A stretch of 16,171 bases of DNA, taken from an uncultured bacterium. GTDB lineage: Bacteria; Bacillota; Clostridia; Lachnospirales; Lachnospiraceae. Position 1 is the first letter of the stretch. Every line of letters begins with the position of its first letter. Shown one piece after another: positions 1 through 6,899 of this stretch. The notes beneath the pieces are model-generated. The model did not search any database. It was not told the DNA's origin and saw only the letters and a program-made list of their open reading frames with translations. Where the stretch lies: NCBI GenBank assembly GCA_948467735.1, contig CAOKFN010000067.1, positions 1 through 16,171 of the forward strand, given 5' to 3'. Made by a program: the position numbers and the translations under genes.

Positions 1-29
1 CCAGAGCGGGATTCAGGACTTTTTTAACT

Positions 30-48
30 AAAAAGCTGTCAAAGACAG
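30..48 (-). terminator. Weak hairpin after the ZIP gene, possible terminator
   Basis: On the minus strand a 5-bp stem, CTGTC/GACAG with a 3-nt loop, is followed by CTTTTT. It lies about 55 bases past the stop codon of the metal transporter. The stem is short, so termination here is uncertain. Confidence 0.25.
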
Positions 49-49
49 G

Positions 50-78
50 ATTATATCACCACAAAGCATATTTGTATA
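50..78 (-). promoter_or_regulatory. Candidate sigma-A promoter pointing off the left edge
   Basis: The minus strand reads TATACA (73-78), a 17-bp spacer, then a perfect TATAAT (50-55). It sits just after the ZIP gene and would serve a gene beyond the window. The -35 box matches consensus at four of six positions. The weak hairpin at 30-48 directly follows the -10 box, which fits poorly with a productive promoter, so confidence is low. Confidence 0.35.
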
Positions 79-101
79 GCCGTTTATTCAAGCCGAAACG
101 C

Positions 102-878
102 TTACCCCAGCGCCACGTCCAAAACCATCATCAGCACAAATCCGACGGCCACGCCGACGGTGCCGATATTGGTATGCTCCCCGGCCTGAGCCTCCGGAAT
201 CAGCTCCTCCACCACCACATAAATCATCGCGCCTGCCGCAAAAGCAAGAAAATAGGGAAGCAGGGGCACGATATGCTCTGCCAGAAGAATCGTCGCCACC
301 GCCCCCACAGGCTCCACCGCCCCGGAAAGCACCCCATACCAGAACGCTTTCGGACGGGAAGCGCCCACATTTCTCAGGGGCATGGAGATAATGGCTCCTT
401 CCGGAAAATTCTGTATGGCGATTCCCACCGCCAGCACCAGCGCCGCCGCGAAGGTCATCCCCGTTCCCTCCACCATAGCGCCGGCAAACGCCACACCCAC
501 CGCCATGCCCTCCGGCAGATTATGGAGCGCCACAGCCAATACCAGCATGGTGGTTTTTTGTAAATCCGATTTTCTGCCCTCCGGTTTTTCATTGTCAATA
601 TGAAGGTGCGGCACCAAGCTGTCAAGCAGCAGCAGGAACCCCACTCCCAGCAAAAATCCTGCAGCGGCGGGAAACCATCCGCTCCCTCCATTTTTTTCCG
701 ACAATTCGATTGCGGGAATCAAAAGCGACCACACGGACGCCGCCACCATAACGCCTGCCGCAAAACCCATCAACAGCTTCTCCAGCCACGGATTTAATTT
801 TGCCTTCATAAAGAACACCATTGCCGCTCCGAGGGCGGTGCCCAGAAAAGGAATTGATAATACGATAAATTCTTCCAT
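102..878 (-). CDS. ZIP-family divalent metal transporter (GufA/ZupT-like)
   Basis: A 258-residue integral membrane protein that probably imports zinc or related divalent metals into the cytoplasm. It shows about eight hydrophobic segments and both metal-site signatures of the family: HNLPEG (residues 119-124) in the fourth segment and QNFPEG (156-161) in the fifth. A short loop with two histidines (PHLHIDN, 90-96) precedes the first signature, and EE at 224-225 lies in a later segment. The ATG at 878 is chosen because GGGAG stands 6 bases before it and because the hydrophobic N-terminus begins there. An in-frame ATG 12 bases upstream overlaps the Shine-Dalgarno and is unlikely. Substrate range cannot be read from sequence. 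The gene is 170 bp past the end of the beta-helix gene and no clear promoter was found in the gap. Family assignment is firm. Confidence 0.93.
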   Translation of the reverse strand: MEEFIVLSIPFLGTALGAAMVFFMKAKLNPWLEKLLMGFAAGVMVAASVWSLLIPAIELSEKNGGSGWFPAAAGFLLGVGFLLLLDSLVPHLHIDNEKPEGRKSDLQKTTMLVLAVALHNLPEGMAVGVAFAGAMVEGTGMTFAAALVLAVGIAIQNFPEGAIISMPLRNVGASRPKAFWYGVLSGAVEPVGAVATILLAEHIVPLLPYFLAFAAGAMIYVVVEELIPEAQAGEHTNIGTVGVAVGFVLMMVLDVALG

Positions 879-1048
879 GCTTACTCCCATCCGCCCGTCA
901 CGGCGCATACCTAAAATCATTACTAACCATAGTATGCGGCATTGCATGGGCAAAATACAGCTTCTGCATAAGAATATATCATTATTTTACTCCCGCCGGG
1001 CAATGAGCCGCCTCCGCGCTTGCTTTCATAAAAAACCGCAATATGCCT

Positions 1049-4000
1049 TCAAAGCGTCTGCGCGCTTACTTCCAGATAGTGCAGCATGGTAGTATTCTGC
1101 CAGCCGCCCGTTCCCGGCGTACCTGTATGCCAAATTGCGATTCCCCCGTATAAATTCTCTTCTATCTCCGCGGATAAATCCACCACATCCGCATAGGGGC
1201 GGCCTCCTGCATAAACCCGTGCCGTCTCCGATTTTTCATGCGCAGTCCCCGGCTCACCGCCTGCTGCCTTTGACTCATTACGCACCGGCTTTGACTCCCC
1301 ATGCGCTGTCAGCTGGTTCGACTTCACCTGCAGCGTAATCTCGCAATCCGTCCGATAACAGGAAGCCATGACGCCTTCGCTCAAATATCTTACTGTTCCA
1401 TGTTCATATTGTATGAGAATGAACTTCACACCGTCGGACGCTTCTTTTGTCCTGATTATCCGCACGCCATAACCACTCAGAGCAGCCGTGTCAAACTTAA
1501 TGCAGACGTCCATATACTGTCCGGCGCTTCCAAAGCCCTGTCCGGCAGTTTTGGCCGGATCCGCCCTCATGCGCAGAGTCATGTCCCCATATTCCCCCGC
1601 GGACGGCGTATAGCGCAGTCTGGCTCCCTGTACATTTTGATACAGCCCACATCCGATGCTGCCATTCCCCGTCCGTCCATACTTCCATGGTGTTTTGGCG
1701 CCCCCATCCTGCTCATTCCATCCTGCAGCCTCCGCCGCATCCATGGGCCGCGCCGCATCCACCGTCCAAAAACCGGGAAGAATTTTCTCCTGCAGCACAA
1801 CGGGCATATTGGAAAAATCCGTGTCAATGATTACTCTGCGGCCGTCTTCCGAAATTTTCTCCCAAATGTCTTCCTTGACAATTCTTCTTCCGGATATCGC
1901 TTCCACCACTTTCCCCTGTCTGCTGCATGTATGGGAGGGCGTCATCCTCGCCATCAGATAGTATCCCTCGTCCCCGCTTGTCAACGGGTATTCCCTCATA
2001 GGAAGCCCTCCCCTTGACACTGCGGTCAGCATTGGATTCTTTCCTTCCGCATCCTTGCAGCGATACCAGAAAATACAAGACCTGTCCTCATAATCTCCCA
2101 GCTTAAGCCCATAGAACAGCCTGCAACGGCCCCTGTTTTCCTGCACGATTCGAGGCATATCCTGAAGCTTTGGTGCTGCCTGAATTCGCGGCCATACCGT
2201 AAGCTCCGCCGCAGCCTCCAGTCCCTCCGGCGTGACGGCATAAATCAGCACGCGCCGTTTGGTCTTTCCGGCGTTATTTCCCTCTACAAGACAGGTTCCG
2301 TCCCCATAATCCGTCAGCCGCACATATGCGCCGTCCTCCTCATGGGTTTTATAGAAAACCTTAACATTCTCCGCCCGCTCTCCATAATAATAAAAAGCCT
2401 GTGCCCGCAGCATAATCCCCGGCTCACCCGAAATAAGCCTCTGTCCTGCCGCCGCGCCCAAATCACAGTCTTGATCGAGAATTCCGGCGCAATCACAGCC
2501 CTGACCGAGAGCCCCGTCATAATCACATTCCCGCCCAAGTCCCCCTCCAGTATCAAAGCCATTGCCGAGAGTCCCGTCAAAATCACACTCCTGACCGAAT
2601 CCGCAGTCTTGTCCGAACGCTTCCACTGTAAGAAGCGTAGGAATCCTGTCCATTCCCGCCCGCAGAACAATTTCCTTCACTCCCATAGGATCCCATTCAT
2701 CCATGCCCCGCAGCAGATTAAAAGTGTTGTAAACCACCCCCTGTCCCGTTTCCAGCCGATATCCGTTCAGTACCCCTTTCCCCTCCATAAAAACTGTCTC
2801 CGCTGCCGCTTCTCCGCCCACAACAACAGGACGCCGAAACAAACCTTCTCTGATCGTCATCTCATATTGATAACACCTTAACTGCGGCAGGGGATACTTC
2901 GTCCATCCAATCCGCGGCTCCTCCGATTTTCTTATTCCTCTTGGTTCATCTATTTCTTTCGCTTCTCCTGCTTCTTTTGACTCCCCTGCTTCTTTCGCTT
3001 CCCCCGCTTCTTTTATCGCCCCTCTTCTTCCCGCTTCCCTCCCTTCCCCGTTACCCTCCGGCTTCCCAATCTCCCGCCGATATTCACAGCTCACCACTGT
3101 CACGGGGCCGCTCTCCTTGGTAAAATATTGTTTTCCCTCAATTCCGTCCCCTTTGGTTCTCCCTCGGAACAGACAGCCCAAAAATACGGCCCCTGACCCC
3201 GTGGTATCATATAAGGGCCTGCTGCCATAAAAATCAAAATCACATTCCACATACACTGCCCGGCCGTTTAGGGCGTCATCCGTACTCTCAAAATGGCAGC
3301 GGTAATACAGGCATCGCTCTCCCCCGCATATGGGGCAGAGGTTCAGCCTGCCCACAAAACGACAGTCCTTTGCCAGCAGCTTGTCCCCCGACTGCCTTGC
3401 CAGCTGCGCCTGTGTAATGACGTCCGTCCTTCTGCGGCGGTTTAGAGCCGGATTGAAGGGATAATCCAAATCCACGCTGCAATAATTTCCCATGGTCAGG
3501 CCGGACACCTCCAGATGTCTCACCCGAAAATAAAACAGAGTATAATTTCCATACGCACCGTGGGACTGTCCACGGTTTCCGGCGAGGACGACTTCCTCCG
3601 GGTTCTCGGCAAGGCCGATCAAATGCAGACAATCGCAGTCTATCTCCATGCCATAAGGCTCCCGGCGTCCCTTGGAAGGCCGCAGAATCTCCTCTCCATC
3701 CGGCGCGTCCACCCAATAGACAAAAGGCGCAATGTACACCGTAATCCCGCATCCCGCAGACCGCCCCATTCCGCCTTCACCGCAGGAACCTTCCCCGTGC
3801 CGCCCCTCTCCGCCTTCACCGCAAAAGTCTTCCCCGTGCCGCCCCTCTCTGCCTTCGCCGCAGGAGCCTTCCCTATGCCGTCCCGATTCGCTCCCAATGC
3901 CTCCCACTTCTCTGCCCCGCTCGTTGACAGCCTTTAGTACTTCCCGCAGATCATTGTACACATACGCATACCGCTCCACCCTGCTTTTCTCCATTCCGCC

Positions 4001-4087
4001 GTCCAAAAGAAATGTCCTGTCATTTAAAAAAATGACCTGACCTTGATATGTAATATATGTTCCGTGAAACGTATAAGCATTTTTCAT
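1049..4087 (-). CDS. Large beta-helix (pectin-lyase-like) protein with C-terminal beta-sandwich, function unknown
   Basis: A 1012-residue protein. Residues about 110-350 look like a right-handed beta-helix of the pectate lyase/pectinesterase class, with repeated short strands ending in small or aromatic residues (HLIGLAENPEEVVLAGNRGQ, YVECDFDFYGSRPLYD, AVFLGCLFRG). A Cys-rich stretch (LCPICGGERCLYYRC) lies inside it. Residues about 400-740 look like beta-rich linker domains, and about 770-1012 resemble a concanavalin/LamG-like sandwich. There is no signal peptide or membrane segment, so the protein should be cytoplasmic unless exported another way. Four low-complexity tandem insertions interrupt it at about residues 67-106, 360-378, 492-542 and 925-955. 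The ATG at 4087 follows GGGGG and is preferred to an ATG 27 bases upstream with no Shine-Dalgarno. A role in processing plant-type polysaccharide is plausible from the fold; no catalytic residues could be assigned. Confidence 0.8.
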   Translation of the reverse strand: MKNAYTFHGTYITYQGQVIFLNDRTFLLDGGMEKSRVERYAYVYNDLREVLKAVNERGREVGGIGSESGRHREGSCGEGREGRHGEDFCGEGGEGRHGEGSCGEGGMGRSAGCGITVYIAPFVYWVDAPDGEEILRPSKGRREPYGMEIDCDCLHLIGLAENPEEVVLAGNRGQSHGAYGNYTLFYFRVRHLEVSGLTMGNYCSVDLDYPFNPALNRRRRTDVITQAQLARQSGDKLLAKDCRFVGRLNLCPICGGERCLYYRCHFESTDDALNGRAVYVECDFDFYGSRPLYDTTGSGAVFLGCLFRGRTKGDGIEGKQYFTKESGPVTVVSCEYRREIGKPEGNGEGREAGRRGAIKEAGEAKEAGESKEAGEAKEIDEPRGIRKSEEPRIGWTKYPLPQLRCYQYEMTIREGLFRRPVVVGGEAAAETVFMEGKGVLNGYRLETGQGVVYNTFNLLRGMDEWDPMGVKEIVLRAGMDRIPTLLTVEAFGQDCGFGQECDFDGTLGNGFDTGGGLGRECDYDGALGQGCDCAGILDQDCDLGAAAGQRLISGEPGIMLRAQAFYYYGERAENVKVFYKTHEEDGAYVRLTDYGDGTCLVEGNNAGKTKRRVLIYAVTPEGLEAAAELTVWPRIQAAPKLQDMPRIVQENRGRCRLFYGLKLGDYEDRSCIFWYRCKDAEGKNPMLTAVSRGGLPMREYPLTSGDEGYYLMARMTPSHTCSRQGKVVEAISGRRIVKEDIWEKISEDGRRVIIDTDFSNMPVVLQEKILPGFWTVDAARPMDAAEAAGWNEQDGGAKTPWKYGRTGNGSIGCGLYQNVQGARLRYTPSAGEYGDMTLRMRADPAKTAGQGFGSAGQYMDVCIKFDTAALSGYGVRIIRTKEASDGVKFILIQYEHGTVRYLSEGVMASCYRTDCEITLQVKSNQLTAHGESKPVRNESKAAGGEPGTAHEKSETARVYAGGRPYADVVDLSAEIEENLYGGIAIWHTGTPGTGGWQNTTMLHYLEVSAQTL
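1226..1312 (-). repeat. Degenerate in-frame repeat, Glu-Ser-Lys rich, near the C-terminus of the beta-helix protein
   Basis: The encoded stretch has loosely repeating motifs HGESKP, RNESKA, GGEPGT and HEKSET, about 7-8 residues apart. It interrupts the C-terminal beta-sandwich between QVKSNQLTA and ARVYAGGRPY. This is the most decayed of the four arrays in the gene. Confidence 0.5.
2461..2610 (-). repeat. 30-bp tandem repeat, five units, in frame
   Basis: Five consecutive 30-bp units begin at 2461, 2491, 2521, 2551 and 2581. Four begin with AATCACA on the plus strand and the fifth begins TATCAAA. They encode ten-residue units such as LGRECDYDGA and LGQGCDCAGI, rich in Gly, Asp and Cys. Units differ from each other by several substitutions and are all in frame. 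Confidence 0.88.
2955..3008 (-). repeat. 18-bp tandem repeat, three units, in frame
   Basis: Three 18-bp units (2955-2972, 2973-2990, 2991-3008) encode the hexapeptides KEAGEA, KEAGES and KEAGEA. A fourth, decayed copy (KEIDEP) lies on the lower-coordinate side. The array sits in a charged linker after the beta-helix. Confidence 0.85.
3771..3887 (-). repeat. 39-bp tandem repeat, three units, in frame
   Basis: Units at 3771-3809, 3810-3848 and 3849-3887 encode 13-residue blocks of the form GRHGEGSCGEGGM and GRHGEDFCGEGGE. They add a Gly, Glu, His and Cys rich insertion near the N-terminus of the beta-helix protein, just before the segment TVYIAPFVYWVD. The two higher-identity units differ at only a few bases. 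Confidence 0.9.
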
Positions 4088-4144
4088 TATAACCCCCGTT
4101 TCTATGCGCCCCATAAGAACTAAGATTTCAACCCCGGCACACCG

Positions 4145-4177
4145 TCACAGAGTCAGAGACGTTGATTCATACCCCAT
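4145..4177 (-). CDS. Possible 10-codon leader ORF upstream of the beta-helix gene
   Basis: ATG at 4177 follows GGAGG with a 6-base spacing and encodes MGYESTSLTL before TGA. It lies 58 bases upstream of the beta-helix start codon. The Shine-Dalgarno is better than that of many real genes, but the ORF is too short to judge by composition and may be a chance event. Confidence 0.2.
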   Translation of the reverse strand: MGYESTSLTL

Positions 4178-4203
4178 AATAATCCTCCATTCCTGCTCAG
4201 CCC

Positions 4204-4246
4204 GCGAATTTGGGCAGCGCCTAAAACGCTTTAGCACAAAATTCGC
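4204..4246 (-). promoter_or_regulatory. Stem-loop containing a LacI-family-type operator, upstream of the beta-helix gene
   Basis: CTAAAACGCTTTAG at 4221-4234 has palindromic arms around a central CG, the layout typical of LacI/CcpA-family operators. It is enclosed by an 8-bp inverted repeat, GCGAATTT (4204-4211) and AAATTCGC (4239-4246). The position, 134-147 bases before the start codon, suits control of the beta-helix gene by a sugar-responsive regulator. No confident promoter was found beside it and no regulator gene is in the window. Confidence 0.4.
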
Positions 4247-4357
4247 CTGTGCCGCGAACGGCACTCATGTATCTGTTTCGGATTACAGCAGCATTTCAAA
4301 TCAAAAGAACATCCGAAGCTTTTCCCGCTCCCTCCGTAGACAGCGCCGATTGAAGCG

Positions 4358-5479
4358 TCACTCCCCAATCACCGTCCTCATATCGGCAATCACCCAGCTG
4401 CCGTCCAGTTTGACATAATAATATTTATCGTTTGTCACCACCGTCCGAACCTGCCCCGTCTTGGTCAGCAGCATGTTTTTTTCAAAATATACGTCGCAGG
4501 AAAAGAAATCCTCGGAATATCTCACATAATTGGACACCTTCTCATTGGCGAACACCGGCGTCTGATGCATGCTGTACATCCACAAATCATTCCTGCGGTA
4601 ATTTTCGGCCAGCTCCAGAAAAGAAGAATCCTTGGGAAACATATATCTGAGAGGCTCCACGCTCTTATCCCCTCCCGCCAGATCCCCCGAAAAGAAATCG
4701 GAATAATTTTCCGCGTTTTTCAACACAAAAGCTTTCAGCTCCTCCTCCATTTCCGATGTCGGCAGGCCCGCATATTCCACCACGTCCCCCTCGATTGTAT
4801 ACTCCACTTCCTGTCCAAAGCAGTCAAAGATTGCAATCTCCGGTACATCCAGCAGCCCTTCTATCCGGTATTCCACAATATATGGAACGGAAATATATTC
4901 TGCCGCATATTCAAACTCTTCTATGTCCCGCTTGTTTCCGGTCAGCTCCCGCTCGTCCGCCGCAATCTGATTCATCATAACCGTACAATTATTCGGGACA
5001 TAAATCAGATACCCTTTTTCCTCCGCTTCCAGAACAGGCTCCACCGACGCTGTCTCCCATTCTTGGACGGAGAGAATCAACATCACGGTCTCCGATGCCG
5101 TTTCCCGCAGCGTCACCGACGCTATCTTTTTCCCATCCGCATAAAGATGATAAACCGGCTGCTGCATATCATAACTGCCCGGCGCCTTCTCAAAAGTAAT
5201 CTCCTTCCCCGAAAGGGCTTCCAGATAACGGTTTTTCTGCAAATCCCCGTCCTCAAACCTGTTAGAACCGGAAGAAACGGGAATCGCCTCTTCCCCTCCG
5301 CCTTCCTCAATTTTTAGCGCCAGCGCTTCCATCACCCGCTCCGGCTGCGCGGCCTCATAAGCGGTCAGGCTTCTCTGCACATAATTCAATACGGCCGCCC
5401 AGAATAAAACCAGCGTCCACAGAAATACAACATATAAAATCCGAAATACAGGAACCCTTCTCTTTTTGTGACCAGCCAT
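4358..5479 (-). CDS. Membrane-anchored protein of unknown function, partner of the NAGPA protein
   Basis: I do not recognise the family. The 373-residue protein has a short basic N-terminus (MAGHKKRRVP), one hydrophobic segment at about residues 11-32 and then a long polar region that should lie outside the membrane. The outer part reads as two alpha+beta portions, about 50-215 and 240-373. The second ends with alternating strands (TKTGQVRTVV, YYVKLDGSWVIADM) that resemble an NTF2-like fold, which is inference. Its start codon lies only 3 bases after the stop codon of the NAGPA gene, with GGGAGG inside the end of that gene, so the two are co-transcribed and probably act together at the cell surface. 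No clear terminator follows it. Confidence 0.85.
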   Translation of the reverse strand: MAGHKKRRVPVFRILYVVFLWTLVLFWAAVLNYVQRSLTAYEAAQPERVMEALALKIEEGGGEEAIPVSSGSNRFEDGDLQKNRYLEALSGKEITFEKAPGSYDMQQPVYHLYADGKKIASVTLRETASETVMLILSVQEWETASVEPVLEAEEKGYLIYVPNNCTVMMNQIAADERELTGNKRDIEEFEYAAEYISVPYIVEYRIEGLLDVPEIAIFDCFGQEVEYTIEGDVVEYAGLPTSEMEEELKAFVLKNAENYSDFFSGDLAGGDKSVEPLRYMFPKDSSFLELAENYRRNDLWMYSMHQTPVFANEKVSNYVRYSEDFFSCDVYFEKNMLLTKTGQVRTVVTNDKYYYVKLDGSWVIADMRTVIGE

Positions 5480-5482
5480 CCG

Positions 5483-6577
5483 TCAATCCTCCCTTTTTTC
5501 CACCACAAAAGCCGTGGGCAGCCGCCAAGAGGATGTGGCGTAATACAGCGTCACGCTGGACATTTCATACGCTCCGTCATAATACATGGCGGAGGAGCTG
5601 CCGCCGTCTAAATTCGCGGCGTTGACCGCCCCATATTCCTGCATAATGGAAATCAAATCCCCCGCGGTGGCGCCCAGATGGCCCCCCGCCCCGCGTCCGT
5701 CCGTCACCAGCAGAAGCACCGTCCCATCGGCCTTCTGCCCGATGGCGGTCCGGGGGTTGGCTCCGCTGCCGCTGCCGCTGAGCCGGGTGGCGGTGCCGTT
5801 GATAATCAGCTTGGTAAAATGATTGTCGTCCCCGTCGTCAATATCCTTAAAGCTCACCGCGTCCCGAATCCGGTTCTCCGCCACATAATTTTCCACCTGC
5901 GCCGCATTCATTCCGCCAATGTCCGCAATCATCAGCACATTATCCTCATTAAAGCCTATCATCACATCCCCTGTCTGCGGCACATTATATTGAATCTCCC
6001 CGCCGCATACCACAAGTCCCTTGGGCTTCCCTCCCCAATTGCCGGAAGAATAATACTCTCCCCCATTGACTCCCCCGATGCAGTCCTCCTGCTTTACCAG
6101 CTGTTCCAATGTCAGTCCCTTTCTGCCGTCCGGGTCCTCGGACCAAGGATAAATGGTCGCCAGCCTGACTCTAGAGGGATCCCGGATCATCATCATCTTG
6201 GCAAAAAAGGAATGACCCGATATTTCCTCTATCTCCATATCCGGAAGCTCTTCCTCCTCCGGGCTGTCCACCGCCGGTCCGGAGGCGGGAATCACAATCA
6301 GCCCCGGATCCACCTCCTCTTCATTGCGGCTCATGCCGTTTCGTCCGGTAATGGCAAGAATCTCCTCCTCATCAAAATACCACGAGGCAAGGAATTTCAT
6401 CTGTCCGGTTTCCAATATGGTGGAAACAAACAAATCCCTTGCGGCTGGGCTGGGGCCATGACAGATCAGCCATAACGACGCATAAGCTCCCGCAAATGTT
6501 ACCAGCAGGAAGGTCAGGACAACCAGAAAAAACCGGCGGATAAACCTGCCCGCCCTTGATTTCTTTTCTTTCTTCAT
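5483..6577 (-). CDS. Membrane-anchored NAGPA-domain (phosphodiester glycosidase family) protein
   Basis: A 364-residue protein with a strongly basic N-terminus (MKKEKKSRAGRFIRR), one membrane anchor at about residues 15-38, an acidic linker (about 85-120) and a C-terminal NAGPA domain (about 135-360). Family marks are GGVNGGEYY (168-176), a basic and glycine-rich PKGLVVCGGEI segment, NPRTAIGQKADG (274-285), LLVTDGR (289-295) and NLDGGSSSAMYYDG (322-335). Domain members remove exposed sugar-phosphodiester groups, the best known being the mammalian uncovering enzyme; bacterial members act on surface glycans or remain uncharacterised. Topology suggests an extracellular domain. The ATG at 6577 follows GAGG. 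A consensus promoter lies about 155 bases upstream. The substrate is unknown. Confidence 0.92.
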   Translation of the reverse strand: MKKEKKSRAGRFIRRFFLVVLTFLLVTFAGAYASLWLICHGPSPAARDLFVSTILETGQMKFLASWYFDEEEILAITGRNGMSRNEEEVDPGLIVIPASGPAVDSPEEEELPDMEIEEISGHSFFAKMMMIRDPSRVRLATIYPWSEDPDGRKGLTLEQLVKQEDCIGGVNGGEYYSSGNWGGKPKGLVVCGGEIQYNVPQTGDVMIGFNEDNVLMIADIGGMNAAQVENYVAENRIRDAVSFKDIDDGDDNHFTKLIINGTATRLSGSGSGANPRTAIGQKADGTVLLLVTDGRGAGGHLGATAGDLISIMQEYGAVNAANLDGGSSSAMYYDGAYEMSSVTLYYATSSWRLPTAFVVEKRED

Positions 6578-6731
6578 AACTCAGCCTCATTTCTTACCTG
6601 CGCAGGAAGCGCGGCAGCATACCGCCCCCCTGCGCATCCCTCCGATTCCACGCCGCGCCGGGACGTCAAGACCCGAAAAATACCTAGGCGCACAGCAATC
6701 GAATTGGTAAAATCGTTCAAAATATGTAATA
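6578..6731 (-). other. Leader of the NAGPA operon, about 150 nt, no recognised element
   Basis: This is the expected untranslated leader between the -10 box at 6739 and the NAGPA start codon. It contains a perfect palindrome CCTGCGCAGG at 6597-6606 and GC-rich stretches that could fold, but I match no known riboswitch. Confidence 0.4.
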
Positions 6732-6738
6732 TAAAGAC

Positions 6739-6767
6739 ATTATAAAATACCGGAAAGCAGAAGTCAA
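6739..6767 (-). promoter_or_regulatory. Sigma-A promoter of the NAGPA operon
   Basis: TTGACT (6762-6767) and a perfect TATAAT (6739-6744) are separated by exactly 17 bp on the minus strand. It lies in an otherwise empty gap between the M56 terminator and the NAGPA gene. Confidence 0.88.
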
Positions 6768-6849
6768 CCACCGGGAATTCCCAAGCGGCTGACGACGAGC
6801 GGCAGGACAGCCGCCGCTGCCATGAACCGCCCAATAACGCTGCCTGCGC

Positions 6850-6890
6850 AAAAAGGCGTAAAGCCTTGGCAGAATCCAAGGCCTTACACC
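6850..6890 (-). terminator. Rho-independent terminator of the BlaI/M56 operon
   Basis: Arms 6876-6890 and 6855-6869 pair at 13 of 15 positions around a 6-nt loop, followed on the minus strand by TTTTT (6850-6854). It starts about 10 bases after the M56 stop codon. Confidence 0.92.
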
Positions 6891-6899
6891 CTTCCCGTT

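Noticed and set aside
1020..1048. Terminator after the beta-helix gene
   Set aside because: There is a T run on the minus strand, but the preceding bases give only a 3-bp stem.
1301..2017. Long plus-strand frame inside the beta-helix gene
   Set aside because: No Shine-Dalgarno, no recognisable domain, and the opposite strand encodes a coherent protein.
2461..3887. Variable-repeat target of a diversity-generating retroelement
   Set aside because: No reverse transcriptase, template repeat or adenine-specific substitution pattern is visible. The repeats are tandem, not a template and target pair.
6597..6606. Perfect palindrome CCTGCGCAGG in the NAGPA leader
   Set aside because: Too short and GC-rich to claim as an operator; related GC-rich strings occur by chance elsewhere in the window.
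6574..6879. 101-codon minus-strand frame in the gap between the M56 and NAGPA genes
   Set aside because: It overlaps the terminator and a consensus promoter, lacks a Shine-Dalgarno, and shows no protein family pattern.
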